DNA of 64,000 bases from Gammaproteobacteria bacterium MFB021. Its GTDB lineage: Bacteria; Pseudomonadota; Gammaproteobacteria; Pseudomonadales; Halomonadaceae. Where the stretch lies: the NCBI GenBank assembly GCA_000737985.1, contig JNVT01000085.1:1-64000 (forward strand), given 5' to 3'. Under the pieces are notes generated by a model. It saw nothing but the letters and a program-made list of their open reading frames with translations, did no database searches and was not told where the DNA came from. The position numbers were made by a program, and so were the translations under genes. Of the stretch, positions 9,586 to 18,521 are shown piece after piece; the stretch's first letter is position 1; each line of letters starts with the position of its first letter.

Positions 9586-9654
9586 GCAGTCACTCTTTTA
9601 TGTATTACATAGGGGGATAGAGGCCTTGGCCGTGACAACAAAGTATATCAGCCC

Positions 9655-10146
9655 ATGGCCGAGATAAAGACGATCGCGAACTTCCAGCGCCGCATTGCCA
9701 ATGAGACCGACATTCTCTGGCTGCGTCAGCTCTTCGCTCAGTTGCGAGGATTATCGCCGGACTTGCAGGTCGCCTGTCCTGAACTACTAGAGCAACAGTG
9801 GCAACTGCAGCGCCAAGTTTTCGCCAGTCATTACCCGGATGCCCGCACCGAGGTTGTGCTGCTCGATGCTGAGCCGGTCGGGGCACTCACCTGGCACGCG
9901 GGGGCGACATCCATTCGCCTGCTGGATATCGGCCTGCAGGAGTGCTATCGCGGTAAGGGGCTGGGCGAGCGCTTGCTGAGGGAGCTGATCGACCAGGCCG
10001 ACCTGCAGGGCAAGGCGCTCGAGCTGGCGGTGATGCGCCACAATCCCGCGCTGCGCCTTTACCTGCGCTTGGGGTTTCACGTGCAACCCGGTGCTCAGAA
10101 TGAGGTTCAGCTACAGATGCGCCGCGAGCCGCAGCGCGTAGGCTGA
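9655..10146 (+). CDS. GNAT family N-acetyltransferase
   Basis: 163 residues with the acetyl-CoA pyrophosphate-binding loop QECYRGKGLGERLL at about residues 98-111 and a C-terminal NPALRLYLRLGF block typical of the GNAT fold. Substrate is unknown. It lies among the tail-collar and exporter genes and is convergent with the M50-HlyD gene (7-nt gap), so a modifier of a locus product is possible. It could equally be a passenger gene. No strong ribosome site precedes the ATG. G+C is lower than in the housekeeping genes. Confidence 0.8.
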   Translation: MAEIKTIANFQRRIANETDILWLRQLFAQLRGLSPDLQVACPELLEQQWQLQRQVFASHYPDARTEVVLLDAEPVGALTWHAGATSIRLLDIGLQECYRGKGLGERLLRELIDQADLQGKALELAVMRHNPALRLYLRLGFHVQPGAQNEVQLQMRREPQRVG

Positions 10147-10153
10147 TTTCGCC

Positions 10154-12250
10154 TCAAAAGCCGCTTTCGCGCACACCGAGCGCCGCGATCCGTCGCCAGG
10201 CCGCGCCCAGCAGCGATTGGCTTTCACCCTCGAGCAGCACCACGCCGCGCAGCGGATGATCGGGATGGATGGCTTCACTGAGCAGTGAAAGGCGTACGCC
10301 ATACTGCGCCTGTATGGGCTCGGCGTGGTGCTGGGCGTCGCGGCGCACGGCGATGGGGCCGCCGTGGTCCGAGCTGAGGGCTTCCTGTTCCAGGTAGGCG
10401 ACGCCGGTGGCATCCACGTCGTCCAAGCGTACCGGCATGGCAGGGCGCATCGGATCATCGGCGATGAAACGCCCGCTGTCGCCAGCCTCGATCCGCCAGA
10501 GGTTCTCTTCTGCCAGGTAGCCACGCAGACGCAGCCCGGGTTCGACGATACGTGCCAGCGACTCGGCAGGATGCAGCCAGCGGCCCTGGTTCAGGTCGCG
10601 TTGCAGGTCACGCACCACGCCGGCCTGGGGGGCTCGCAGTTGCAGGCGCTCACGTTGCGCGGCGAGGCCGCGGTATTCGGCCACGGCCTCGGCCAGGCGC
10701 TGTTCGAGAACGCCGGCATCGGCTGCCGTTTCACTGCGTGCCGACAGACGACGTAGCTGCAACTGCAGAATCTCTATCTCACGGCGGACGATGGCTTGAC
10801 GCGAGTCCAGATCGGGGGAGTCCAGTTCCAGCAGCAGGTCGCCAGCCGCCACGCTCTGCCCGTCCTCTACGTGCACCGCCTTCAGGCGCGCGGCCACCGG
10901 GGCGTGCAGGGCATGGGTGCGGGAGGCTTCGAGCAGGGCCGGTATCTCCACCGAGCTGCGCCACGGCACCACCAGTACCAGCAGCACCGCACCCAGGCAC
11001 AGCCCGGTGAGCAATGCCTTGCGTGGATTGGCCTGTTGGCGGCGTTGCCACCACTCGCCCAGTTCGCGCCAGATCGGCAAACCGATGAACCAGAGCAGTT
11101 CCACCAGCATCAGGAAGATGCCCAGCACCTTGAAGAACAGGTGATAGACCGCCAGCGCGATACCGAGGAACAGAATCGCGCGCCAGATCCACGCGCCATA
11201 GCCCCAGATCAGCAGGCGTTTGCGCATGGCCGGCGGCCACGGCTCGGGGGCCGGTTCGCCATAACCGAACAGCGCCTCACGCAGGCGCCAGCGGCACAGG
11301 GCGAAGGCGCGCTGCTGCAGGTTATCCACGCCCCACAGATCGCTGATCAGAAAATAGCCATCGAAACGCATGAAGGGGTTGAGATTGATCACCAGGGTGG
11401 TGATCCAGGTGGCGCTGGCCAGCATGAAGGCCGCGGTGCGCGCCGGGCCATCCGGCAGCAGCGACCAGGCCAGCAGCGACAGCACCGCCAGCAGCAGCTC
11501 GGCGAGCACGCCGCCGGCGCCGATCAGCAGCCTGGAGCGGCGCTCTCGTACCCGCCAGGCGTCGCTGACATCGGTGTAGAACATCGGCAGTAGCACCATG
11601 AACGCCAGGCCCATGCTCTGCACCCGGCAGCCGGCACGCTTGGCCATGAAGGCATGGCCGAACTCGTGACACAGCTTGGCGAAGGTCAGCGCCACGCCGA
11701 AGGCCAGTGCGCCGCCCAGGCTGAACAGATGAGGAAAGGTGGTGAGAAAGCGCTGCCAGTCGCGAATCACCAGGAACAGCCCCAGCCCCAAGACCAGCGG
11801 CAGGCCCCAGCGCAGCAGCCAGGGGCCGTGGCGTTCCAGCACCGGCCAGGCACGATTGAGAAAAGGGTCCGGGCGCCACAGCGGGATGCGGAAGAACAGG
11901 TACTGATGCAGCACCCGCTTCCACGGGCTCTGGCGCTGGGCGGCGGCTTTCATGGCGTAGCTGGCGCGCTGTCTATCGTCCAGGGCGGCGATCAGGTCAT
12001 GCTGGCTGAGAAAGCTCAGCATCTCTTCCAGTTCGGTCCGGCCCAGCGGTAGGCCCGGCTCGCCGTTGGCCGCCGCCAGCACGCGTTCGGGCTCGCCCAG
12101 CGTCCAGTGACGCAGCAGGCGCACGGCCGCCGCACCGAGCTTGAAGTAGCGCCCGCGCAGCGGGTCGGCCAGCGTCCACTGCGGCGCGCCATCGAGGCCC
12201 GGGGCGGCGGACGACAGCTGCAGGTCGGGGCGCAGCGCGGGCAGCATCAC
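10154..12250 (-). CDS. PqqD-like / site-2 protease (M50) / HlyD fusion membrane protein
   Basis: 698 residues. Residues ~1-100 form a PqqD-like winged-helix region (WTLADPLRGRYFKLGAAAVRLL). The polytopic core contains the zinc-protease motif HEFGH (H195, E196, H199) and the third-ligand motif NPFMRFDGYF (D297). After the last membrane segment (~415-430) comes a HlyD/biotinyl-lipoyl-type adaptor: HAPVAARLKAVHVEDGQSV, a coiled coil near 490-540, then a beta-barrel. Such fusions occur in export loci for peptides and giant proteins. The zinc ligands are intact, so it may be a working intramembrane protease or a repurposed channel. It is last in a three-gene operon and its start overlaps the upstream gene by 4 bp (ATGA). 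No ABC ATPase is present. Confidence 0.85.
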   Translation of the reverse strand: MMLPALRPDLQLSSAAPGLDGAPQWTLADPLRGRYFKLGAAAVRLLRHWTLGEPERVLAAANGEPGLPLGRTELEEMLSFLSQHDLIAALDDRQRASYAMKAAAQRQSPWKRVLHQYLFFRIPLWRPDPFLNRAWPVLERHGPWLLRWGLPLVLGLGLFLVIRDWQRFLTTFPHLFSLGGALAFGVALTFAKLCHEFGHAFMAKRAGCRVQSMGLAFMVLLPMFYTDVSDAWRVRERRSRLLIGAGGVLAELLLAVLSLLAWSLLPDGPARTAAFMLASATWITTLVINLNPFMRFDGYFLISDLWGVDNLQQRAFALCRWRLREALFGYGEPAPEPWPPAMRKRLLIWGYGAWIWRAILFLGIALAVYHLFFKVLGIFLMLVELLWFIGLPIWRELGEWWQRRQQANPRKALLTGLCLGAVLLVLVVPWRSSVEIPALLEASRTHALHAPVAARLKAVHVEDGQSVAAGDLLLELDSPDLDSRQAIVRREIEILQLQLRRLSARSETAADAGVLEQRLAEAVAEYRGLAAQRERLQLRAPQAGVVRDLQRDLNQGRWLHPAESLARIVEPGLRLRGYLAEENLWRIEAGDSGRFIADDPMRPAMPVRLDDVDATGVAYLEQEALSSDHGGPIAVRRDAQHHAEPIQAQYGVRLSLLSEAIHPDHPLRGVVLLEGESQSLLGAAWRRIAALGVRESGF

Positions 12251-13563
12251 AGGCCCAGGCTCTGACGTGCGGCGGCCAAAGGCCGGCGCAGCAGATAGTA
12301 GGCCAGCGGCGCGCGCTCGCCGAACAGCTTGGCGGTGCCGCGCAGGCCGATACGTGGCGATGCTGCGATGAAGGCGGCATCGAGGCGATAGGCCAACTGG
12401 CCGGCGGCGGTGCTTTGCGCTTCGTAGGCGGCGCGCTCCAGCCGGGCGGCGTGACGGTGCAGGGGGGCGCTGTCGAGAAACAGCGCCACCTCGGCGCCGG
12501 GCTGCAGGGCGATGGCGTCACCCACCGGCAGCTCGATGCGCAGTTCGGCCTGCTCGGGGTCGGCAATCTGCATCAGCCGCTCGCCGGTCTGCACCGGTTT
12601 GCCGGTCAGGCGTTCGGCGTCGGCGAACACGGCGATGCCCGCGCGCTCGGCGCGTACCTCGCTGCGCGCCAGCAGCTGCCGGGCATAGTCTCGCTCGGCG
12701 CGCTTCTGCTCGACGCGCGCGGCGAGCAGATCCAGGCGGGCGCTGGACTCGGCATCGGCGAAGGCGCGCTGGCTGTTGGCCTTGAGTTCGGCCTCGGCCA
12801 CGCCCAGGGTGCGCTCGGCGACATCGGCCTGGGCCTTGAGGCTGGTGGCATCGAAGCGCACCAGCACGTCTCCGGCAGCCACCAGCTGGTTGGGTTTGAC
12901 CAGGAACTCGGCAATCACCCCATCGAGTGGCGCCGCTACCACCCGGCCACCCAGGGGCACCACCTCGGCAGGGGCCAGTACCGACTGGCGTACCGGGATC
13001 AGCAGCAGCAGGCAGAGTGCCGCCGCCACCGCCAGCAGCTTCTTGCGCGGCCAGCGCAGACGCCAGGGTTTGCGCGGCTGCAGGGCCAGCCAGGCATGGG
13101 CGTAGGCGTCTGCCAGCTGGGTCAGCAGAGACTGTTCGGCCTCGTTGAAGGGCTCATCGCGCGCCAGCCACAGGCCGCCGAAGGTTTCGCCGCTGCGATT
13201 CTTCAGCGGCAGCCAGTAGGCGTGGGGCGCGGACAGGCTGTGCATGTCCAGGCGCGTCTGCTCGTCCAGCTGCGCGGGGTCGACGTTGTGGCTCTGATCC
13301 AGCCGGTGCTGTTTGTGCAGGGCCCCGGCCGCGCGCTCGACGAAAGCGACGAAGGGAGCGTGGGGCTCCACCACGCTGACGCCGGTCAGTGCACGCACCT
13401 TACCGGCGATCAGCAGGGCGGCGTGACGAAAGCCGAACAGCGCCTGGCCGTCATTGACCATGGCGAAGGCGAGCTGTGCGGTCGTGGTCGCCTTGCGCGC
13501 CTGCTGTTCAAGGCCAAGAAAGCGCGCGAAGAGGTTCTCGAGCTTGGCAGACGTAGCGCTCAC
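12247..13563 (-). CDS. GAF-domain HlyD-family membrane fusion protein
   Basis: 438 residues. The N-terminal ~165 residues resemble a cytoplasmic GAF domain (FRHAALLIAGKVRALTG through LWLARDEPFNEAEQSLLTQLADAYAHAWLAL). A single membrane helix follows (~175-195). The rest is a periplasmic HlyD adaptor: VVAAPLDGVIAEFLVKPNQ, a coiled coil containing LKAQADVAERTLGVAEAEL, then a beta-barrel. A small-molecule sensor domain on an export adaptor suggests export may be gated by a cytoplasmic signal; that is inference. It overlaps both neighbours by 4 bp, so the three genes are almost certainly co-translated. Confidence 0.85.
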   Translation of the reverse strand: MSATSAKLENLFARFLGLEQQARKATTTAQLAFAMVNDGQALFGFRHAALLIAGKVRALTGVSVVEPHAPFVAFVERAAGALHKQHRLDQSHNVDPAQLDEQTRLDMHSLSAPHAYWLPLKNRSGETFGGLWLARDEPFNEAEQSLLTQLADAYAHAWLALQPRKPWRLRWPRKKLLAVAAALCLLLLIPVRQSVLAPAEVVPLGGRVVAAPLDGVIAEFLVKPNQLVAAGDVLVRFDATSLKAQADVAERTLGVAEAELKANSQRAFADAESSARLDLLAARVEQKRAERDYARQLLARSEVRAERAGIAVFADAERLTGKPVQTGERLMQIADPEQAELRIELPVGDAIALQPGAEVALFLDSAPLHRHAARLERAAYEAQSTAAGQLAYRLDAAFIAASPRIGLRGTAKLFGERAPLAYYLLRRPLAAARQSLGL

Positions 13564-14345
13564 GGCGACGCCTGAAAGCGCGCTGTGCCGCTCATGCCGG
13601 CTAGCAGGCCCTTGGCCGCTTCGGGCAGGCTACCGATCAGCAGCAGGGTCTGGCTGCCCTCATCGATCCGCGCGCCCAGGCGTTTGATCTTGGCCGTCAG
13701 CGGTGTGCCGGTCTCGTCTGGGATGAAATCGAACGCCTGTCCCGGTTGCAGACGGCTGAGCCAACTGGAGGGCACCAGCAAGTAGATTTCCAGCGTGGTG
13801 TTATCCACCACTTCCAGCAGCGGGGTGCCGCTGGCGACGCTCTCGTGGGGCTGCGCGCGGCGTAGCACCACGTTGCCAGAGAAGGGCGCGGTGATGCTGC
13901 AGCGCTTGACCTGCACCTGATACACCTGAGTTTCGGCCTGGGCCTGGGCCTGACGGGCTTCGGCCAGCGCCACCTCGAAGCGGCCGACCGAGTTGAGGGC
14001 GGCCAGTTGCTTGTTGTGATTCAGTTCTTCACGGGTGGCCCGCGCGGCAGCCTGGGCGGCGTTGAGCTGAGCCTGGTAGGCGCTGCAGTCGAAGCGCGCG
14101 AGCAGGTCACCCTTGGCGAAACTCTGACCATCGCTGTAGGGCATCTCGACGATACGCCCGGCCAGTTCGCTGCTGATCACCGCCTGGTTGCGTGCCCGCA
14201 ACACCCCGCGCACCTGGCGTTCGCCGTTGCTGGCGGTGGTCTGGTCGAGGGGCGTGAGCAGCGGGTCGTCCTGGGCCCAGAGCGCGGGACTCAGCGAGAG
14301 CGCGACGAGGCCGAGGGTCAGCCAACGGGCAGAGCGAAGCAGCAT
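13560..14345 (-). CDS. Periplasmic adaptor subunit (HlyD/RND-type)
   Basis: About 261 residues from the ATG at 14345, chosen because AAGG lies 9 nt upstream and the product then begins with a clean signal peptide (MLLRSARWLTLGLVALSL...ALWAQ). An ATG at 14354 and longer upstream frames are alternatives. The lipoyl-like halves are GVLRARNQAVISSELAGRIVEMPYSDGQSF and ITAPFSGNVVLRRAQPHESV, flanking a short coiled coil. It is the first gene of the operon with the GAF-HlyD and M50-HlyD genes. No RND pump gene accompanies it, so it probably serves the same exporter rather than a drug pump. Confidence 0.8.
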   Translation of the reverse strand: MLLRSARWLTLGLVALSLSPALWAQDDPLLTPLDQTTASNGERQVRGVLRARNQAVISSELAGRIVEMPYSDGQSFAKGDLLARFDCSAYQAQLNAAQAAARATREELNHNKQLAALNSVGRFEVALAEARQAQAQAETQVYQVQVKRCSITAPFSGNVVLRRAQPHESVASGTPLLEVVDNTTLEIYLLVPSSWLSRLQPGQAFDFIPDETGTPLTAKIKRLGARIDEGSQTLLLIGSLPEAAKGLLAGMSGTARFQASP

Positions 14346-14471
14346 GTCATACATCCTTGCCTGGTAGATGCGTAGTCTATGGCAGGCCAGGGGGGCGGCA
14401 AATTCACCTAAAGGCGACAAAAAAGGGGGTTATTCGTCACGCTCGTAAGGGTGCGGATCCTGCGTCTGGCG

Positions 14472-14495
14472 CGGGCGCCCGATCTCGGGCGCCCG
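14472..14495. terminator. GC-only palindrome between purN and the adaptor gene
   Basis: An 11-bp perfect stem (CGGGCGCCCGA with its complement) has only two unpaired central bases at 14483-14484. It lies downstream of purN in the direction of transcription. There is no T-run. It may end the purMN transcript or simply mark the boundary of the accessory block. Confidence 0.4.
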
Positions 14496-14552
14496 GCGCA
14501 ACTTCGGGGGGCTAACGCGAAGATCGGACGGCTGCGGCGGATGCCTCGAGGC

Positions 14553-15299
14553 TCACTCCAGATCCTCGTCGAGCTCCTCGGCGGCATCCTCGTGGGACAT
14601 GCGCAGGCCGTGCGGCGGCAACGGCATGTTGTCCAGCGTCACCGTGCCCTCGGCGCCGAGCTTGATCCGGCCTTCGAGGAACCAGCGCACGGCGATCGGG
14701 TAGATCAGATGCTCGCGGGCGTGGACCTTGGCGATCAGGGCGTCGAGATCCTGCTCGGGCTCGACCTTGACCGCGGCCTGGATCACCACCGGCCCGCCAT
14801 CGAGCTCTTCGGTGACGAAGTGCACGCTGACACCGTGTTCGGCGACGCCGTCGTCCAGCGCGCGCTGGTGGGTGTTGAGGCCCTGATACGCGGGCAGCAG
14901 CGACGGATGAATGTTGAGCATCCGCCCGCGGTAATGATCGACGAACATCGGCGTGAGGATGCGCATGAAACCGGCCAGCACCACCAGGTCGGGGTCATGG
15001 CGGTCGATCACCTTGATCAGCGCGGCATCGAAGGCCTCGCGGGAGTCGTACTCGCGATGCGGCAGCGCCACGGCATCGACGCCGGCATCCTTGGCCCGCT
15101 TGAGCCCGAACGCGTCGGCCTTGTTGGAGACCACCGCGACGATCTCGCCACCCAGTTCGTCGTGGGTCTGGGCATCGAGCAGCGCCTGCAGGTTGCTGCC
15201 GTTACCCGAGATCAGCACGACCACGCGCGGCTTCTCGGCGGCCGCGGCCTCGAAGTCGTTCAGCGTATCCTGATGCGGAGAAGAGTTTTCTGCGCTCAT
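14553..15299 (-). CDS. purN: Phosphoribosylglycinamide formyltransferase
   Basis: 248 residues. Transfers a formyl group from 10-formyl-THF to GAR in purine synthesis. [16 protein letters not shown] is the nucleotide-binding start (~25-40), [16 protein letters not shown] carries the catalytic Asn-His region, and [16 protein letters not shown] carries the catalytic Asp. It is longer than the usual ~210 residues owing to a ~22-residue polar N-terminal extension and an acidic tail. It overlaps the purM stop by 4 bp, so the two are translationally coupled. Confidence 0.97.
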   Translation of the reverse strand: MSAENSSPHQDTLNDFEAAAAEKPRVVVLISGNGSNLQALLDAQTHDELGGEIVAVVSNKADAFGLKRAKDAGVDAVALPHREYDSREAFDAALIKVIDRHDPDLVVLAGFMRILTPMFVDHYRGRMLNIHPSLLPAYQGLNTHQRALDDGVAEHGVSVHFVTEELDGGPVVIQAAVKVEPEQDLDALIAKVHAREHLIYPIAVRWFLEGRIKLGAEGTVTLDNMPLPPHGLRMSHEDAAEELDEDLE

Positions 15300-16390
15300 G
15301 CCGGCAGGTTCTCCAGCTGCACGGCTTCGTCACCCTCGCCGCGGGTGACGATCTCACCCAGGCGATGGACCTGCTCGCCGGCGTCCTGCAGGTGGGCGAT
15401 GGCGGCGTCGGCCTGGGCCGCCGGTACCACCACCACCATGCCGATGCCGCAGTTGAGCACGCGATACATCTCGCGCTCGGCCACGTTGCCCTGCTGCTGC
15501 AGCCAGTCGAATACCGCCGGGCGCTGCCAGGTGGTGACGTCGATCCGCGCGGCGAGGTGCTCCGGCAGCACCCGCGGCACGTTCTCGAGCAGGCCGCCGC
15601 CGGTGATGTGCGAGAGCGCATGTACCGCCACGTCGCTGTCGCGAATCAGCGAGAGCAGCGGCTTGACGTAGATACGGGTCGGCGCCATCAGCAGGTCGGC
15701 GAGCGGCTGACCGTCGAGGGTCTCGTCGAGCTGGCCGCCGCCGACCTCGAGAATCTTGCGGATCAGCGAGTAGCCGTTGGAGTGCGGCCCGGAGGAGGCC
15801 AGCCCCAGCAGCACGTCGCCGGCGGCGACCCGGCTGCCGTCGAGAATCTCGGACTTCTCCACCACGCCGACACAGAACCCGGCCAGATCGTAGTCGCTGC
15901 CCTCGTACATGCCCGGCATCTCGGCGGTCTCGCCCCCCACCAGGGCGCAGCCGGCCTGGCTGCAGCCCTCACCGATGCCGGTCACCACGTCGGCGGCGAT
16001 ATCCACATCGAGCTTGCCGGTGGCGTAGTAGTCGAGAAACAGCAGCGGCTCCGCTCCGGCGACCACCAGATCGTTGACGCACATGGCGACCAGATCGATG
16101 CCGATGGTGTCGTGCTTGCCCAGATCCATCGCCAGGCGCAGCTTGGTGCCGACCCCGTCGGTGCCGGAGACCAGCACCGGTTCGCGGTAGCCGCTGGGCA
16201 GCTGGCACAGCGCGCCGAAGCCGCCCAGGCCGCCCATCACTTCCGGCCGCGAGGTACGCTTGGCCACGCCCTTGATCCGCTCGACCAGCGCGTTGCCGGC
16301 ATCGATGTCGACACCCGCATCCCGGTAGGTCAGGGAGGGGGAGTTGGACGAACGGGGCGCGTTCGAAGAATCGGGAGAGGAGCGCGTCAT
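15296..16390 (-). CDS. purM: Phosphoribosylformylglycinamidine cyclo-ligase (AIR synthetase)
   Basis: 364 residues from the ATG at 16390, chosen because AAAGG lies 7-8 nt upstream; a longer frame reaches 16477. ATP-dependent closure of the imidazole ring in purine synthesis. Visible landmarks are [36 protein letters not shown], and [27 protein letters not shown], broken here by conserved turns. It heads the purMN unit and is divergent from perM. Confidence 0.97.
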   Translation of the reverse strand: MTRSSPDSSNAPRSSNSPSLTYRDAGVDIDAGNALVERIKGVAKRTSRPEVMGGLGGFGALCQLPSGYREPVLVSGTDGVGTKLRLAMDLGKHDTIGIDLVAMCVNDLVVAGAEPLLFLDYYATGKLDVDIAADVVTGIGEGCSQAGCALVGGETAEMPGMYEGSDYDLAGFCVGVVEKSEILDGSRVAAGDVLLGLASSGPHSNGYSLIRKILEVGGGQLDETLDGQPLADLLMAPTRIYVKPLLSLIRDSDVAVHALSHITGGGLLENVPRVLPEHLAARIDVTTWQRPAVFDWLQQQGNVAEREMYRVLNCGIGMVVVVPAAQADAAIAHLQDAGEQVHRLGEIVTRGEGDEAVQLENLPA

Positions 16391-16475
16391 AGTGGACCTT
16401 TCTCGCGGAGCCGGGGAGACGCTGCGGGTGACCCAGCGTCCCGCCAATGAATGGGGGTGATGTTCAGCGGGGCGC

Positions 16476-16481
16476 ATTGTA
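16476..16481 (-). promoter_or_regulatory. Possible -10 element (TACAAT) for purMN
   Basis: TACAAT on the minus strand, about 86 nt before the purM ATG. No convincing -35 box is seen 16-18 nt upstream, so this is a weak call. Confidence 0.3.
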
Positions 16482-16527
16482 GCATTGCCTACATCCTAGC
16501 GGGCAGTCAGGTAACGGCGAGAACGCG

Positions 16528-17622
16528 ATGAGTAAATTACAGATAGGTGGGTTGATCGGTGCCGCGCTGGGGCTCTGGCTGCTGGTGCTGCTCGAACCTA
16601 TCCTGATGCCGTTCTTCGTCAGCCTGATCCTGGCTTATCTGGGCGATCCGGTGACCGATTGGCTGGAGGCGCGGGGGTTGTCGCGGCGGCTCTCGGTGAG
16701 TCTGGTGTTTCTGCTGCTGGCGCTGGTGATGGTCGGTTCCCTGCTGGTGCTGCTGCCGATGCTGGGGCGCCAGCTGGGGCAGCTGATCGCGGCGCTGCCG
16801 GAGGTGCTCAACTGGGTTCAGACGACGGTGCTGCCGGAGGTGCGCGAACTCACCGGGGTCGATTTCAGCGCCGACTTCGATCAGTTGCGTAACGCCCTGA
16901 TGAGCAACTGGCGCGAGACCGGCACCTACGCCGCGGCCTTCCTGGCCCAGGCTTCGCGCTCGGGGCTGGCGCTGGCGATCTGGCTCGGCAATCTGGCGCT
17001 GATTCCGGTGGTCACCTTCTATCTGCTGCTCGACTGGGACCGGCTCAAGGGTTATGTGCGCGAGCTGCTGCCGCGCCATGTCGAACCCCGGGTCACGGCG
17101 CTGGCGATGGAGTGCGACGAAGTGCTCTCCGCCTTCCTGCGCGGCCAGCTGCTGGTGATGCTGAGCCTGGGCGTGATCTACGCCGTCGGCCTGAGCGTGG
17201 TGGGGCTCAAGTTCGGACTGCTGATCGGCCTGATGGCGGGGTTGGCGAGCATCGTGCCCTATCTCGGGGTCATTGTCGGGGTGCTCACCGCCGGCGTGGT
17301 GGCGTTCTTCCAGTTCGGTGAGTGGCTGCCGCTGGTGGGGGTGCTGGTGGTGTTCGGCATCGGCCAGGTGGCCGAGAGCACGCTGCTGCAGCCGCTGCTG
17401 CTGGGTGACAAGATCGGCCTGCACCCGGTGGCGGTGATCTTTGCCGTACTCGCCGGCGGGCAGCTGTTCGGCTTCACCGGTATCCTGCTGGCGCTGCCGG
17501 TGGCTGCGGTGATCATGGTGCTGCTGCGCTACGCCTATCACCGCTATCGCCACAGTCGCCTCTACGATCGAGCGCGCGCCGAGACGCTGACAGCGGGCTG
17601 GGACGGGGAGAGCGACAACTGA
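16528..17622 (+). CDS. perM: PerM / AI-2E family transporter
   Basis: 364 residues with about seven or eight hydrophobic helices: two at the N-terminus (LLVLLEPILMPFFVSLILAY), a large periplasmic-side loop (~80-150), then a C-terminal bundle containing VTFYLLLDWDRLKGYV, VPYLGVIVGVL and FTGILLALPVAAVIMVLL. This is the AI-2E/PerM permease pattern; the transported substrate in this branch is unsettled. It overlaps hda by 1 bp (TGATG), as commonly seen in this neighbourhood in Pseudomonas-like genomes. Confidence 0.9.
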   Translation: MSKLQIGGLIGAALGLWLLVLLEPILMPFFVSLILAYLGDPVTDWLEARGLSRRLSVSLVFLLLALVMVGSLLVLLPMLGRQLGQLIAALPEVLNWVQTTVLPEVRELTGVDFSADFDQLRNALMSNWRETGTYAAAFLAQASRSGLALAIWLGNLALIPVVTFYLLLDWDRLKGYVRELLPRHVEPRVTALAMECDEVLSAFLRGQLLVMLSLGVIYAVGLSVVGLKFGLLIGLMAGLASIVPYLGVIVGVLTAGVVAFFQFGEWLPLVGVLVVFGIGQVAESTLLQPLLLGDKIGLHPVAVIFAVLAGGQLFGFTGILLALPVAAVIMVLLRYAYHRYRHSRLYDRARAETLTAGWDGESDN

Positions 17623-18323
17623 TGCGCCCGGGACCGTCACAGCTGCCGCTGGGGGTGGGGCTGCGCGATGATGCTACCTTCGCCAACTACTTCCCCGGGG
17701 ACAACGCCCCGCTGGTGGCGCATCTGGCCTCGCAGTTGGAGAGCGCCGGGGAGCCCTTCCTCTATCTCTGGGGGGGCAGCGGCGTGGGCTGTAGCCATCT
17801 GCTGCAGGCGGCTTGCCATGCTGCCGATGCCCGCGGCCGGCGCGCGCTCTACCTGCCGCTGGATGCCTTGGGGCACTTTCCGCCGGATATTCTCGAAGAG
17901 CCCGAGCGGCTCGATCTGCTGGCGATCGACGACCTGCAGCTGGTGGTCGGACGCAAGCGCTGGGAGGAGGCGCTGTTCCATGGCTTCAACCGCCTGCGTG
18001 ACGCCGGCAAGCGGCTGGTGATCGCCGCCGACCGCTCGCCGCGCCAGCTCGATATCAAGCTGCCGGACCTGGCTTCGCGCATGACCTGGGGCATGGTCTT
18101 TCATGTCCAGCCGCTGGATGACGCCCAGAGGCTGGGGGCGCTGCAGCTGCGCGCGCGGGTGCGCGGCATGCAGCTGCCCGACGAGGTCGCGCGCTATATC
18201 CTGCATCGCGGTCCGCGCCAGCTCGACCAGCTCTCAGACGTTCTGGCGCGGCTGGATCGCGCCTCGCTCTCCGCCAAGCGCAAGCTCACCATCCCCTTCG
18301 TCAAGCAAGCGCTGGAGTGGTGA
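17622..18323 (+). CDS. hda: DnaA regulatory inactivator Hda
   Basis: 233 residues. Hda binds the beta clamp and stimulates ATP hydrolysis by DnaA after initiation. The N-terminal QLPLGVGL resembles the clamp-binding motif. The AAA+ core has a Walker A-like GGSGVGCSHLLQA (residues ~51-63) and Walker B LLAIDDLQ (~105-112). It lacks the DNA-binding domain IV of DnaA, as expected. It is translationally coupled to perM. Confidence 0.95.
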   Translation: MRPGPSQLPLGVGLRDDATFANYFPGDNAPLVAHLASQLESAGEPFLYLWGGSGVGCSHLLQAACHAADARGRRALYLPLDALGHFPPDILEEPERLDLLAIDDLQLVVGRKRWEEALFHGFNRLRDAGKRLVIAADRSPRQLDIKLPDLASRMTWGMVFHVQPLDDAQRLGALQLRARVRGMQLPDEVARYILHRGPRQLDQLSDVLARLDRASLSAKRKLTIPFVKQALEW

Positions 18324-18383
18324 AGCCTGCCGCGCTGTATGTCGTTGACATCGCGTCTTCGTTGCTCTGAATTCAAAGTTTAA

Positions 18384-18410
18384 TTAAGTTCTGTGCGCTG
18401 TCGCCGATAT
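18384..18410 (+). promoter_or_regulatory. Sigma-28 (FliA)-type promoter of chemoreceptor 1
   Basis: TTAAGTTC, an 11-nt spacer, then GCCGATAT. It matches the flagellar sigma-28 consensus (TAAAGTTT-N11-GCCGATAA) in 13 of 16 positions. It lies 112 nt before the ATG at 18522. Confidence 0.75.
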
Positions 18411-18521
18411 TGGGGCTGGCCTTGCTTTCACTGGCATCAGTCACCCCACGTATCACGACAGAGCTCCCGGCTGCTCGCCTTGGCGGCTTCAGGGAGTCTT
18501 TCCATGGCCAGGAGGGCCATC

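Noticed and set aside
13560-14345. Adaptor gene as part of an RND multidrug efflux pump
   Set aside because: No RND inner-membrane pump or TolC gene is adjacent; the gene is translationally coupled to the GAF-HlyD and M50-HlyD genes instead.
18362-18410. Wider-spaced sigma-28 pairing using CAAAGTTT as the -35 of receptor 1
   Set aside because: The spacer would be 21 nt; the inner TTAAGTTC gives the canonical 11-nt spacing.
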